The notes: generated from the sequence alone by a model not told the origin. Shown: positions 9,564 through 19,159, counted from the stretch's first letter. The stretch is DNA of 64,000 nt from Myxococcales bacterium (GCA_025355005.1 JANXLV010000064.1:1-64000); one strand, 5' to 3'. Translations and numbers: made by a program.

Positions 9564-9572
9564 AGCAGCTCT
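9551..9572 (+). repeat. 11-base tandem duplication across a stop codon
   Basis: The unit gaagcagctct occurs twice in a row. The first copy codes for the last residues of the tandem-GYF protein and the junction supplies its TGA stop. The second copy lies after the stop, so the duplication ends the protein without altering it. Confidence 0.8.
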
Positions 9573-9593
9573 GAGGATCAGCGCGCTCTGAGG

Positions 9594-10958
9594 TCAGGGC
9601 TGACGCGCGCCGCACCGAAACCCGATCTGCGGATCCGGCGAGCCGTCGACGGACGCGAACCGGGCAAACGTGGCGGCGCTGGATGCACGGCGCCCGTACG
9701 AGCCGCCGCGATGCGGATAAGGACCAAGCCAACTTTCGAAGCCCGTGACGCAGTCGGCGCCGAGCCCGTGCAGCGCCGTCCAGCACGGGTTGTCGTAGTT
9801 GACGAGCGCGCCATCGACCCACTCGGACAGATTTCCGCCCATGTTCCTCACCCCGCGCGGCGTGATGTCGAGCGGAGAGCCACCTGCGACCGGGCCGGTG
9901 CGAACGCAGGTCGGGTCCGCGGCGACGATCGAGCGAGCGCAGTCGGGCGGATCGTTGCCCCACGGAAAGCGATTGTCGGTGGAGCCGTTCTGCGCGGCGG
10001 TCTCCCACTCGTCTTCGGTCGGGAGCAAGAAGCCGAGCTTGTCGCAGATCTGGATCGCAAGCGCGAGCGATACGCAGTTGAGTGGAAGCGCGTCGTTCGT
10101 CGCGTCCTTCGGGCCGAGGTAGGTACATGCGTCAGGCACGCTGGCCTCACCGTGGACCAGGAGGTCGAACGGGAAGAGAGAGAGCTTCGCGATGATCGGT
10201 CGTGCGCGACCCACCGTCATCTCGTCGACGTCGATCTGGCCCGGGAACCCTGGAAATTGCGGCACCGTGGGTGTCGTCGGGTACTCCGTGTCGACCCCGA
10301 TCGAGCTTGCCTCGCCGAGGATGAACGCTTCACCGGGGACACACGCGCGTCCTTCTCCTGGGGTCGTCTTGCAGGCTGCGTTGCGGTTGATCGCGTTCGG
10401 CAGAAACGGATCGATCGAGATGAGCGCCTCGTCGTACATCGCTTGCTCGGGCGCGTCGCAGTGAAAGCTGTCATCGACGCCGAGCTCCACGTTGCACGAC
10501 TTGTGGCCGGCGACGTCGGCCGCACATCCGTAGCAGTAGGCTTCGAGGATCAAGTACGTCTTCGTGGTCTGGAACGGTATGTTCTGGTTCGCTGGGGGCG
10601 TGTCGCCGACCGCGTCAATCACCGCGAGCGGAGGGGGGACACCGTCGGGCCCCACGTCACGAGCATGATAGAGGCGACCTCTTACACGCAGCGACGAGAG
10701 GTTGAGCTCGCCCGGAAACGGCATGCCGAACGAGAAAGGCATCGTGTCGATCGTGGTGTCGAACTCGTGGCGGCAGTCGTCGCATGCGAGCGACCCGTCG
10801 GGCTTCAGCACCTCGACGAGCACACGGTCGCCCCATGATGGCACCGGCGCATCCGTCGTGATCACGACGATGTACTGCTGGCGCCCGCAGCCCGCACCGA
10901 GAACCGCGATCATCAAGAGCACGAACGGCAAGAGACGGAGCGGCTTCAGAACGCGCAT
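9594..10958 (-). CDS. SUMF1/FGE-like domain lipoprotein
   Basis: 454 residues with a lipoprotein signal (LLMIAVLGAGC). The middle has a Cys-rich part (YCYGCAADVAGHKSC). The C-terminal 220 residues match the formylglycine-generating-enzyme (SUMF1) fold: ELDDMTV-like DVDEMTVG, LPTEDEWETAAQ, FPWGND, GGNLSEWVDG and a final GGSYGRR...GFRCG. The fold is often used outside sulfatase activation, as in binding or structural roles, and I see no clear active-site Cys pair, so enzyme activity should not be assumed. Its start overlaps the stop of the upstream gene by 13 bases, pointing to translational coupling in a three-gene operon. Confidence 0.88.
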   Translation of the reverse strand: MRVLKPLRLLPFVLLMIAVLGAGCGRQQYIVVITTDAPVPSWGDRVLVEVLKPDGSLACDDCRHEFDTTIDTMPFSFGMPFPGELNLSSLRVRGRLYHARDVGPDGVPPPLAVIDAVGDTPPANQNIPFQTTKTYLILEAYCYGCAADVAGHKSCNVELGVDDSFHCDAPEQAMYDEALISIDPFLPNAINRNAACKTTPGEGRACVPGEAFILGEASSIGVDTEYPTTPTVPQFPGFPGQIDVDEMTVGRARPIIAKLSLFPFDLLVHGEASVPDACTYLGPKDATNDALPLNCVSLALAIQICDKLGFLLPTEDEWETAAQNGSTDNRFPWGNDPPDCARSIVAADPTCVRTGPVAGGSPLDITPRGVRNMGGNLSEWVDGALVNYDNPCWTALHGLGADCVTGFESWLGPYPHRGGSYGRRASSAATFARFASVDGSPDPQIGFRCGARQP

Positions 10959-12322
10959 CGGAACCCCACGTCTTGCATCGCGCTCGAGCGACCGCGTCTC
11001 AGGGATGCCTCGGCCGCAGTGAGCGGCGTGGACGTGGAGCCGCCTTTGGTGCTGCCGCGTGGGCGATCCTCGGGCGCGCACGTCGGGTCCGTCGCGAGGC
11101 CGTCCTCGATGCATGCGTCGAACGGCACCGCCGCATCCAGCACCCACTCACGAACTCCTCCGGCGAGATCGAGCACGCCGTCACGCGAGACGTCGGCGAT
11201 GCCATTGCACGAGCCCGGCACCGCGTAGCTGCCGATCCCCTTCTTGGGATTGCAGCCGAAGCTGCCGCTGGCGAGCGCAGCAGCGCAACACGTCGGCTCC
11301 TGGTTTCCCCACGGATAGCGATAGCCGCGGCCACGACCACGCGCCGCGTGCTCCCACTGCGCCGCCGTGGGCAACGAGCCGCCCCGCGCCTTGCATGCCG
11401 CCAGCGCGGTCTCGTACGAGACACATCGGACCGCCTGCTTCTCGGCGCTCCCCTTGGTGGTCGTATAGTTGCATTCTACATCAATTGATGAGAGCACTGG
11501 CGGCGCGACGCCAGGGAGCTTTCCTGCGGTGAAGAGCGAGCGGAGCTGCGGGACGGTCATCTCCGTCTCGTCCAGGTAGAACGGGGAGATCAAGACGGCG
11601 CGGGGCGGGTTCGGGATGATGTCGGACACGAGATCGACGATGTGGAGCGCAGGATCGCCGATGTCGCTGACCCCCCCCGGAATGCATAGCGTTCCACTCG
11701 GGCCGGCGGCGCTGCACGCTACTTCTCTTGCTCCGGACCACGAGGCGACGGTTGGTTCTGGGTCGTCGAGCGTGGTGGCGGGGACGGCGCGGCGCGCGGC
11801 GTCGACGCAGGTCGTGGCGCTCGTCAGGTCGACTGGGGTGCCGAAGCAGTCGCCGTGAAGCACGACGTCGATGCGGTCGAACCCAACGATGGTCTTCTGC
11901 GCGAGGCGCGTGAGCGATACGCCGGGCTCGATCGAGGCCGCGCCGTCTTGACCGAGGTGCTCCCACGCGGCGCGGAATCCAGTCACGCGGATGAGCGGGG
12001 AGGAGCCGGTGGGCGCCTCGACACCGAACGAAACCGGAAACGAGGATGAGCCCGACACCACGAAATCGCGGGTCGCAGTAGGGCTACCGTCGCCACCGAA
12101 GACCTCGACGCGCACCCGATCGATCGATGCGGCGGCGGACAGCAGCGGATCGCCGTCGAGCTGGGAGGGAAGCACGACATCCGAGCGCACGGTCACGAGG
12201 AGCTGCGGGCGTGCTGGTGCATCACTGCACGACGCCATGACCAGTGTCGCCGCCGCGAGCGTGACCAGCGTCGCCGCGAGCGTGACCGGTGCGCGCGGGC
12301 TCAGTGCGTCTGCGCGACCCAT
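10946..12322 (-). CDS. SUMF1/FGE-like domain lipoprotein
   Basis: 458 residues. The lipobox is at ATLVMASC, the N-terminal half is a beta-rich region of unknown family, and the C-terminal half is SUMF1-like: FYLDETEMTVPQL, SLPTAAQWEHAARG, YRYPWGNQEP, LAGGVREWVLD and ending VGFRC. It is paralogous to the gene downstream, with which it overlaps by 13 bases, and its ATG overlaps the stop of the TPR/PEGA gene upstream by 22 bases. I chose the ATG at 12322 because the signal peptide follows; an upstream in-frame start at 12424 would add an Arg-rich extension that lies inside the PEGA gene. Confidence 0.88.
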   Translation of the reverse strand: MGRADALSPRAPVTLAATLVTLAAATLVMASCSDAPARPQLLVTVRSDVVLPSQLDGDPLLSAAASIDRVRVEVFGGDGSPTATRDFVVSGSSSFPVSFGVEAPTGSSPLIRVTGFRAAWEHLGQDGAASIEPGVSLTRLAQKTIVGFDRIDVVLHGDCFGTPVDLTSATTCVDAARRAVPATTLDDPEPTVASWSGAREVACSAAGPSGTLCIPGGVSDIGDPALHIVDLVSDIIPNPPRAVLISPFYLDETEMTVPQLRSLFTAGKLPGVAPPVLSSIDVECNYTTTKGSAEKQAVRCVSYETALAACKARGGSLPTAAQWEHAARGRGRGYRYPWGNQEPTCCAAALASGSFGCNPKKGIGSYAVPGSCNGIADVSRDGVLDLAGGVREWVLDAAVPFDACIEDGLATDPTCAPEDRPRGSTKGGSTSTPLTAAEASLRRGRSSAMQDVGFRCAF

Positions 12323-13290
12323 CCGGACGAGCCCCCATTGTAGGGCGGCGGCGGCCGCGTGACCGCGTAGACCGTGAGCGCGCTGCCAAGAACGACCGCG
12401 CCGACGCCCGCCCAGAACCACCACTGGCGCGTGAGGACCAGCTGCTCCTTCACCATCGGCGCCTGGATGTCCGAGCGCCCGCCAGGGCCGAGCGTAACGG
12501 TGGAGGAGTAGGTCGTGTAGCCGGCGCTGCGAACGTCGATCGAATACGTGCCGGGAGGTCTCTTCACGGTGACGGGCACGACACCAACGTCGAGCCCCTC
12601 GATCCGCACGACGGCATTCCCGCGCGAGGACTCCACGTGGAGCGTCGCGTCGAGCGCGCTGAGCGAGAGGTGGAGGTCTGCGTGTTGGCCGACAGGATAC
12701 GTCTCGCGCGAAGCCTGCGGCGCAAAGCCTTGTTTCTGGATCACGATGTCACGCTGACCGGGGTCGACCGCGGTCTCGAACGACGTCGGAAGGTCCGGCG
12801 ACGGATCGGCCGCGGCGGAGATACCTGCAATATACAACTTACTGCGACCGGTCGGGTCGACCGCGAGCGGCTTGCCGTCCACGGTGACGGTCGCGCCGGC
12901 GGGCTCGATCGTGATCGTGAGGTAGACGAGGCGCGTCTCGATGTCGCGAATGAACCCGTTCATCTCGTCCGCGAGCGACGGCGCGAGCTGCGCGTGGTTG
13001 TTCTCCGCGTCCAGCGCGAGTGACCCGTAGAACGCGACGCGCGCACGCGTGAGATGACCAAGGCGCAGCTCCGCGACGCCGATGTTGTAGAGGCTCAGCG
13101 CGTGCGGCTTGATCGCATGCGCGCGCTCGAACCATCCGAGCGCGTCGGCCCATTGCTGTGCGGCGACCGCGTCGACGCCCTTCTGGAATGCCTCGCCGGC
13201 TTCACTGCCTTCCGCGCGCACGGCGGGCGCGAAGAGCGCGAGGACGAGAAAAGAAAGAATGGCGATCGCGGTCGCTGCTCTGCGCTTCAT
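12301..13290 (-). CDS. Exported TPR and PEGA-domain protein
   Basis: 329 residues. A signal peptide (1-26, ending AVRAEG) is followed by TPR-like repeats (30-105: AFQKGVDAVAAQQWADALGWFERA), two PEGA-type beta modules (about 124-210 and 214-278; IEPAGATVTVDGK and RPPGTYSIDVRSAGY), and one membrane helix near the C-terminus (290-311) ahead of a short Pro/Gly tail. PEGA modules are surface-layer-like, non-enzymatic domains. This gene leads an operon with two SUMF1 lipoproteins, so the three may form a cell-envelope complex. The TonB receptor at 40246-43188 starts with the same TPR-PEGA arrangement. Confidence 0.87.
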   Translation of the reverse strand: MKRRAATAIAILSFLVLALFAPAVRAEGSEAGEAFQKGVDAVAAQQWADALGWFERAHAIKPHALSLYNIGVAELRLGHLTRARVAFYGSLALDAENNHAQLAPSLADEMNGFIRDIETRLVYLTITIEPAGATVTVDGKPLAVDPTGRSKLYIAGISAAADPSPDLPTSFETAVDPGQRDIVIQKQGFAPQASRETYPVGQHADLHLSLSALDATLHVESSRGNAVVRIEGLDVGVVPVTVKRPPGTYSIDVRSAGYTTYSSTVTLGPGGRSDIQAPMVKEQLVLTRQWWFWAGVGAVVLGSALTVYAVTRPPPPYNGGSSGWVAQTH

Positions 13291-13478
13291 GTCACCCGTC
13301 GTTCGGCTCGAGAAACATCGTCACATGCGCCGCGAGGCGCGAGAACGGTGACGAAAGTATCACGGAAAACGGCGACGGTCCCGACGGCTGGGTGCCCATG
13401 CCCAGCGTTGAATCTCGCGCCGGTTCGTCGACCGTGTCACGATGCGGCGATGGAATCGTCCTCCACCCAGCAACATCC

Positions 13479-15698
13479 ATGAGAGCCCACCTGCCCGCCG
13501 TCGTCGTTGCTGCGGTGAGCGCGCTTGCCGCTTTGACCATTGCCTGCGAGGACCCGATGCCTCCGAAGACCCCCATGACTGCTCCCGCTCCCGCTCCCTC
13601 CGACGCGCGCGTTCCCGCGGATGCATCAGCCCCGCCGGTGACCATCGCCCCGCCGCCGCTCGCCGCGAAGAAGGCGCACGTGTCGAAGTGGCATGGCGAG
13701 GACGTGAATGACCCTTATTTTTGGCTGCGGGAGAAGACGAACCCCGACGTCATCTCGTACCTCGAAGCGGAGAACCGCTACATGGTGTCGCAGACGGCGA
13801 GCACGCAGAAGTTCGCGGATGCGCTCTACGCGGAGATCCTCTCGCACATCAAGCAGACCGATCTGGGCGTGCCGGATCGCATCGGTCGCTACTTCCACTA
13901 CTCGCGCACGGTGGAGGGCAAGCAGTATTCGATCGTGTGTCGGCGCGCCGCGAAGGCGGACAAGACGTACGACGCGGCCGCGACCGAGGAGGTGGTGCTC
14001 GACTCCAACGTGCTCGGCGAGGGGAAGACGTTCTTCGCGCTCGGCGGGTACTCGATGAGCCATGACGCAAAAGAGGTCCTCTACTCCACGGACACCACGG
14101 GCTTCCGTCAGTACCAGATGTTCGTGAAGAACGTGGCCACCGGCGTGACGTCGCCGGTGCTTGCCGAGCGCGTGACCAGCTTCGTCTGGGCGGCGGATGA
14201 TCACACCATCTTCTTCACGACGGAGGACGCGACCACGAAGCGGTCCAACCAGCTCTGGCGCGTGGACCTCTCCGGCGGGAAGCCCGTGCTCGTGATGGAG
14301 GAGAAGGACGAGCTCTTCAACCTTCGCGTGGGGCGCACGCACGATCACGCGCTGATCGTCGCGGCCAGCACCAGCACGGACACCTACGAGCAGCGCGTGC
14401 TCTCTGCCAAAACGCCCACCGCGGCCTTCCACGTGGTCGTGCCGCGCGAGAAGGGCCACAAGTACGACGTCGAGCATCGCAAGGGCGTCCTCTATATCCG
14501 CACGAACAAGGGCGCGAAGAACTTCCGCCTCGTCGTAGCGCCGCTCGCAGACGCGAAGGAGGCGAACTGGAAGCCGTTCGTGGACCACGACCCGCACGCG
14601 CTGCTCGAGGACATGGAGATGTTCGCCGGCCACGTGGTCGTCTACACGAAGACCGAGGGGCTCGAGCGCCTGCACGTGATCGACCTCGGCACGAAGGCCC
14701 AGCGCACCATCGATTTTCCGGAACCCGTGTATACTGCACGTTCTGCCGGCACGTTCGAGTTCGACACGACTCATCTGCGCTTCCACTACGAGAGCTTGGT
14801 CACGCCACCCAGCGTGTTCGACTACGACCTTGCTACGGGCGCGCGCACGCTGCTGAAGCAGCAAGAGGTGCCGGGCGGGTTCGATGCATCGCGCTATGCG
14901 TCGGAGCGGGCGTGGGCCACCGCGCGGGATGGGACCCTTGTGCCGCTGTCGATCGTGTATCCGAAGGACTTCAAGAAGGATGGCAACGGGGGGTGCTTCC
15001 TCTACGGCTATGGCTCGTACGGCTACGGGATGCCCGCGTCGTTCTCTGCTGCGCGCTTGCCGCTCCTGGATCGCGGGATGGTCTACGTCATCGCGCACAT
15101 CCGCGGCGGCGACGAGATGGGAGAGGCGTGGCACGACGACGGCATGCTGATGAAGAAGAAGAACACGTTCTTCGATTTCATCGACGCGGCGGAGTGGCTC
15201 ATCGCGAACAAGTGGACGCGCAAGGAGCGCCTCGTGATCGAGGGTGGCAGCGCGGGTGGTCTGCTGATGGGCGCGGTGGTGAACGAGCGGCCCGATCTGT
15301 TCCAGGCGGTGCACTCGGCAGTGCCGTTCGTGGACATGATGAACACGATGATGGACGCGTCGCTCCCGCTCACCGTTGGTGAGTATCTGGAGTGGGGCAA
15401 CCCGAACGAGAAGCCCGCGTTCGACTACATGCGCTCGTACAGCCCGTACGACAACATCGCCGCGAAGGCCTATCCGGCGATGCTGGTGACCACCAGCCTG
15501 AACGACAGCCAGGTCATGTACTGGGAGCCCGCAAAATACGTGGCGAAGCTACGCGCGACGAAGACAGACACGCACCCGCTGCTCCTGAAGACGAACATGG
15601 GAGCGGGCCATGGCGGCGCCTCGGGCCGCTACGACCACCTGAAGGAGACCGCCTTCGAGCGCGCGTGGCTGATGGAGCAAATCGGAATCATGCGATGA
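13479..15698 (+). CDS. ptrB: Oligopeptidase B-like S9A serine peptidase, lipoprotein
   Basis: 739 residues. After a lipobox (LAALTIAC, Cys23) and a Pro/Ala linker comes a seven-bladed propeller and a C-terminal alpha/beta hydrolase. The predicted triad is Ser591 in GGSAGG, Asp676 in SLNDSQVMYWEP and His711 in GAGHGGASGRYDH. The NDSQVxYWEPAK and YDHLKE motifs are those of oligopeptidase B, which cleaves short peptides after basic residues. Classical OpB is cytoplasmic and has no signal, so a lipoprotein form suggests peptide trimming in the envelope, in keeping with a predatory or saprophytic life. The start is the ATG at 13479, right at the signal peptide. Confidence 0.92.
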   Translation: MRAHLPAVVVAAVSALAALTIACEDPMPPKTPMTAPAPAPSDARVPADASAPPVTIAPPPLAAKKAHVSKWHGEDVNDPYFWLREKTNPDVISYLEAENRYMVSQTASTQKFADALYAEILSHIKQTDLGVPDRIGRYFHYSRTVEGKQYSIVCRRAAKADKTYDAAATEEVVLDSNVLGEGKTFFALGGYSMSHDAKEVLYSTDTTGFRQYQMFVKNVATGVTSPVLAERVTSFVWAADDHTIFFTTEDATTKRSNQLWRVDLSGGKPVLVMEEKDELFNLRVGRTHDHALIVAASTSTDTYEQRVLSAKTPTAAFHVVVPREKGHKYDVEHRKGVLYIRTNKGAKNFRLVVAPLADAKEANWKPFVDHDPHALLEDMEMFAGHVVVYTKTEGLERLHVIDLGTKAQRTIDFPEPVYTARSAGTFEFDTTHLRFHYESLVTPPSVFDYDLATGARTLLKQQEVPGGFDASRYASERAWATARDGTLVPLSIVYPKDFKKDGNGGCFLYGYGSYGYGMPASFSAARLPLLDRGMVYVIAHIRGGDEMGEAWHDDGMLMKKKNTFFDFIDAAEWLIANKWTRKERLVIEGGSAGGLLMGAVVNERPDLFQAVHSAVPFVDMMNTMMDASLPLTVGEYLEWGNPNEKPAFDYMRSYSPYDNIAAKAYPAMLVTTSLNDSQVMYWEPAKYVAKLRATKTDTHPLLLKTNMGAGHGGASGRYDHLKETAFERAWLMEQIGIMR

Positions 15699-15734
15699 GG
15701 GCTCGCACGACCCATTCGTAGGGCTCGGCACGGA

Positions 15735-16457
15735 TCACTGCGTACACAGCACGTCGTCGAACCAGATCGGGCCGGGCCCGGTGAAGTTGCCGAGCTTGAG
15801 CTCCACGGGGGCCGTGCTCGCGCTGAAACCGATCGGTTGGGTGACGGCGTTGACGGTGACCTGCAGGCCCCCCTTTATGACGGTCTGAATGACCACATGG
15901 GCCCAGCCCTTCGGCGCCGAGAACAGCGTCTGGTTCACCGTGACCCCGCCCGCCGCGGTCGTGAAGGAGACCTGCGAGAGCCTCGTGATGTTCGCGAACG
16001 TCCTCCCGATGGGAACGCTGGCGTCGAGATACACGTCGAAGGAAATGGTCCAGGGAGAGCTCCCAGTGTCGCCTGTGAAGATCACGTAGCCAATGGTGTC
16101 GATCAGGAGCGCGCCGGTTGGGCTCACGACATGGGCGCTCGACACACCAGCATCCACCGACCCGTTGTTCGGCTGGAACTGCGACTCGTTGGTGTGACCA
16201 TCGAAGTCGTTGCAGAAGAAGCTGCCGGACTCGTTCGTGCAGTCGATGGCGACGCCACCGCCGAGAGTCGCGTCGGGCGGCCCCGGCGCGTCGGGCGCGA
16301 AAACAGCGCCCCCTTCCAGCCCCGCGCCAGCGCCGTCCGCGCCGTCGATGCCGCCTTCGCCTTCAACCGACCTACCGTCGGCCGCGGTATCGGACCCTGA
16401 GAATGCGCTGCACGCCGCCACGAGGACGAGGAGCGCGAGGAAGAGCCAGCAGCGCAT
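15735..16457 (-). CDS. Lipoprotein with predicted beta-sandwich domain
   Basis: 240 residues: lipobox LVLVAACS, then a Gly/Asp/Ala-rich spacer to about residue 65, then a single domain rich in beta strands (FFCNDFDGH ... WTISFDVYLD ... PIWFDDVLC). Its outline, with a CNDFDG opening and an FDDV closing strand, resembles LamG or carbohydrate-binding jelly-roll domains, but I cannot name a family. The ATG at 16457 directly precedes the signal; an earlier in-frame start at 16496 is less likely. Convergent with the peptidase gene. Confidence 0.75.
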   Translation of the reverse strand: MRCWLFLALLVLVAACSAFSGSDTAADGRSVEGEGGIDGADGAGAGLEGGAVFAPDAPGPPDATLGGGVAIDCTNESGSFFCNDFDGHTNESQFQPNNGSVDAGVSSAHVVSPTGALLIDTIGYVIFTGDTGSSPWTISFDVYLDASVPIGRTFANITRLSQVSFTTAAGGVTVNQTLFSAPKGWAHVVIQTVIKGGLQVTVNAVTQPIGFSASTAPVELKLGNFTGPGPIWFDDVLCTQ

Positions 16458-16542
16458 CAACACAGGATACCACGATGGGGTCGCATCGCTCGCCACGCGG
16501 CGACCCGGCTACTGCCCCGGATATCCGCCGGCTGCGCCGACC

Positions 16543-17394
16543 TTACTTCTTGACGAAGGTCGGCAACGAATCGATCTCGGAGTTGCCGCCCGAGATTGTC
16601 CCCGAGAGCTCGCATTTGAGCTGCCCAGGCCCGGTCGCAATGGACTTGGTCTTGCCGATCGCGACCATGCAGTCCTGCACCGCTTTGGGCGCGTTGCCGC
16701 CCTGGTAGCTCGCAGTGGTGGCGTGGCCGGTCGGACCGATCTCGACGAGCATCTTGCTCGAGACGTGGCCGTCGAATCCGCCTTTCACGTAGCAGTCGGC
16801 GTAGCCGTCGCAGCCGCCGGTCGCCATCTTCTTGAGATCGCTGTCGGCCTGCGACGCGCCCTTCACGCCAGCGATCCCGTCGATGACGGCGCTGGCCCCG
16901 TGCTTGACCTCACCCTTCACCGTGACGCCGCTTGCCGTGATGTGCGAGGCGCCGCCGGCATCGAGGGCGATCTCGCCTTCCAGCGAGCCCCCGCTCAACG
17001 CGACGCTCGCGTCTGCGCCGGCGTGCAGCGCAGGGGAGCCGGTGACCTTCGTGTTGGTCATCGTGATGCTGGCGTTCGCACCTGCGCTGATCGCGCCCAT
17101 GCCGAAGCCCGGTGCCGCCGCGCTCACCGTGCAGTCGGTGAGCGTCACCTTGCAATGACCGCCCGCGAGGAGCGCAGGTCCGCTCGCGACGTCGAACGTA
17201 CGATTCTTGTACTCGACGGTCTGGTTGCCTCCGCAGATCACCGTCTCCGTGATCGTCGCCCCGCCCGCGGCCACGCCCACTGTGGCCACGCTGACGCCGG
17301 CGTCGCCTCCGCTCACCTTGCCGAATTTCCCACACCCGAGCAGCATCACGGGAAGCAACGTCACGAGGATTTTCGCAGCAGATCGAAAGGACAT
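16543..17394 (-). CDS. Lipoprotein with beta-helix-like repeats
   Basis: 283 residues. Lipobox LPVMLLGC. Residues 45-175 consist of short repeats such as ITMTNTKVTGSPALHAGADA and VALSGGSLEGEIALDAGGA, as expected of a right-handed beta-helix. The C-terminal 90 residues (DCYVKGGFDG, LVEIGPTGHATTASYQGG, AVQDCMV) look like the TonB-like C-terminal module seen in myxobacterial AgmX/PglI proteins. No catalytic motif is visible. Function unknown; surface or periplasmic location is inferred. Confidence 0.75.
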   Translation of the reverse strand: MSFRSAAKILVTLLPVMLLGCGKFGKVSGGDAGVSVATVGVAAGGATITETVICGGNQTVEYKNRTFDVASGPALLAGGHCKVTLTDCTVSAAAPGFGMGAISAGANASITMTNTKVTGSPALHAGADASVALSGGSLEGEIALDAGGASHITASGVTVKGEVKHGASAVIDGIAGVKGASQADSDLKKMATGGCDGYADCYVKGGFDGHVSSKMLVEIGPTGHATTASYQGGNAPKAVQDCMVAIGKTKSIATGPGQLKCELSGTISGGNSEIDSLPTFVKK

Positions 17395-17490
17395 GTGGGA
17401 CTCCCGCAAACTTTTTCGCACCGCACCTGCGGGCACTCAAAAGATAGTCGGGATGGGCACGCTTCGCGGCGAAAGCGACATCGGGGGACG

Positions 17491-18183
17491 TCACCCGTTT
17501 GTAGACATGGCCGCGCCCCCGCACTGGTTCCGCGCGCACGTCCAGGCTTTCGCGCCTGCGTCGACGACGCATATGGGCTTGGCGACACCGGTCACGTCGG
17601 CGCAGTCATCATCGTTCGCGCACTCGTCTTGCTTCGAATGGCAGAAGAATCCGGTGAGCGCGTGCGTGCACGGGTCCTTGGCGGGAGAGCAGAGTCCGGT
17701 CGCGCAGTCGGCATCCACACGGCACGTGCCGATGGGGCTGCACTGGTTCGTGGACATGCCGCCGGCGCCACAGAGGCATGCCGACGCAGCGGGACAGTCC
17801 GTGTCGGTCGTGCACGTGTCGTAGGCGCAGGCGCTGCTCTGCACCTGCGGTATGCACGGCTCGCCGCACGCGCCGCTGTTCCAGAGGCAGCGACCACCGG
17901 GATGCGCGGTGCACTCCTCGTTCGTGCGACACGTGAAGTTGCCCGCGCCCGCGTCCACGTCGGTCAGGCCAGGCTCACCGCCTGGAACGGTCGGCGCGCA
18001 CGTATCGGTGTGCGAGCGATGCTCGGCGGCTGGAGCCAGGTTTTTTGCAGCATCCGCGCCCGCATCCGTCGATGGGTCGGGCGCGCCTTTGGTGTCGCCA
18101 AGCGGCGCCGTCTTGCCCGCGCATCCGGACGCGCATCCGGACAGAAGCACAACGGCGATTGCGAAGTGTGTGTGACGAACCAT
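17491..18183 (-). CDS. Cysteine-rich lipoprotein
   Basis: 230 residues starting with a signal and lipobox (VVLLSGCASGC), an Asp/Ala spacer, then at least 18 cysteines in repeated C-x-T-D-x-D-C patterns (CTTDTDCPAASACLCGAGG, CRVDADCATGLCSPAKDPC, CANDDDCADVTG). These resemble the small disulfide-bonded modules abundant in myxobacterial outer-surface proteins. Related modules occur in the proteins at 25553 and 27595. Function unknown. Confidence 0.78.
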   Translation of the reverse strand: MVRHTHFAIAVVLLSGCASGCAGKTAPLGDTKGAPDPSTDAGADAAKNLAPAAEHRSHTDTCAPTVPGGEPGLTDVDAGAGNFTCRTNEECTAHPGGRCLWNSGACGEPCIPQVQSSACAYDTCTTDTDCPAASACLCGAGGMSTNQCSPIGTCRVDADCATGLCSPAKDPCTHALTGFFCHSKQDECANDDDCADVTGVAKPICVVDAGAKAWTCARNQCGGAAMSTNG

Positions 18184-18287
18184 GCGCGGGCCAGTGCAAC
18201 GCGCATGCCGCACCTCCGACGTGTGGAAGCGCACGAAACGCCGCGATTCTCGCTAAGAACCGCGGCACAGGCGGGCACAGTGAACGG

Positions 18288-19031
18288 TCAGGGGCAGACG
18301 CCGCCGCCCGCTTTCGCTGCGTGGTCGCAGTGGCTGCCGGTGGTCACGTTGCCGGCGTAGGCGTTCTCCAGGTGGTACTCGCGGCAGTCGCGCGGGCCGG
18401 TGCCGGGAAGGAAGCTACCGCCGTCCGTGGTGTCGTTGATTGCTCCAAACATGGTCGGGCAGTTGCCGCCGTAGTTGCCGCCGCCAGTGCACTGCGCGTT
18501 GTACATGAAGCAGAAGTTCTCTGTCTCGGGCCCACATCCACCGAAGCCGTACGGACCGGCGTGCGGGCAATGGGTGGTCGCGTTGGCTCCGCTCATGGCT
18601 GCCACGCTGGCGTGGTAGGCGCGACACGCGAAGCTGTTTCCGGCGGTCGCGCCGGCGTCGCCCTTGGGGAACTTGGCGCACATCGCTTCGCACGTGAGTT
18701 GATCGAGGTACTGGCCGTTCGCGCTTGCCGTGACGCACGTCGCTTGGACCAGGGTGCAGTAGGACTTGCAGTCCGCGGGCGGGGCGCCGTCACCGACGGC
18801 TGCGTCTGTCGTTCCGGCGTCGGTGCCGGGATTCGATCCAGAATCGACGTCGCCGTTGCCGCCGGAGTCGGTGCCAGGGTTCGATGTGCCCGAGTCCTTG
18901 TCCGGAGAGACACCTGAGTCCGTTCCCGACCCAGTGCCGGTCGCGGAGTCGCTGCCGCAGCCGACCCAAAAACCGGCGCCACAGAGGGCGAGAGACGACA
19001 CGAGCACGACATGGCGCGTAGAAAAGTTCAT
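18288..19031 (-). CDS. Cysteine-rich lipoprotein with DxG-rich spacer
   Basis: 247 residues. Lipobox region GFWVGCGSD, then a spacer of G-T-D-S-G repeats (to about residue 85), then two Cys-rich helical units: DCKSYCTLVQATC ... CEAMCAKFP and ENFCFMYNAQC. The unit includes ACRAYHASVAA and HCPHAGPYG, a pattern I recognise as a common paralogous type in Polyangia genomes, function unknown. The ATG at 19031 has a GGGGAG seven bases upstream; the ATG two codons earlier would sit on top of that site. Confidence 0.78.
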   Translation of the reverse strand: MNFSTRHVVLVSSLALCGAGFWVGCGSDSATGTGSGTDSGVSPDKDSGTSNPGTDSGGNGDVDSGSNPGTDAGTTDAAVGDGAPPADCKSYCTLVQATCVTASANGQYLDQLTCEAMCAKFPKGDAGATAGNSFACRAYHASVAAMSGANATTHCPHAGPYGFGGCGPETENFCFMYNAQCTGGGNYGGNCPTMFGAINDTTDGGSFLPGTGPRDCREYHLENAYAGNVTTGSHCDHAAKAGGGVCP

Positions 19032-19159
19032 GTGCATTCTCCCCGGTTTTTGTGGCGCTCTGTACAAGCCCCGCACCACTAGCTGAAGCCTAGCGCAGAT
19101 CGTGCGCCTACCGCGCGCTTTTGACGGGCCGCCGGCGTACCGCTGTGGCGCCAGTGCGT

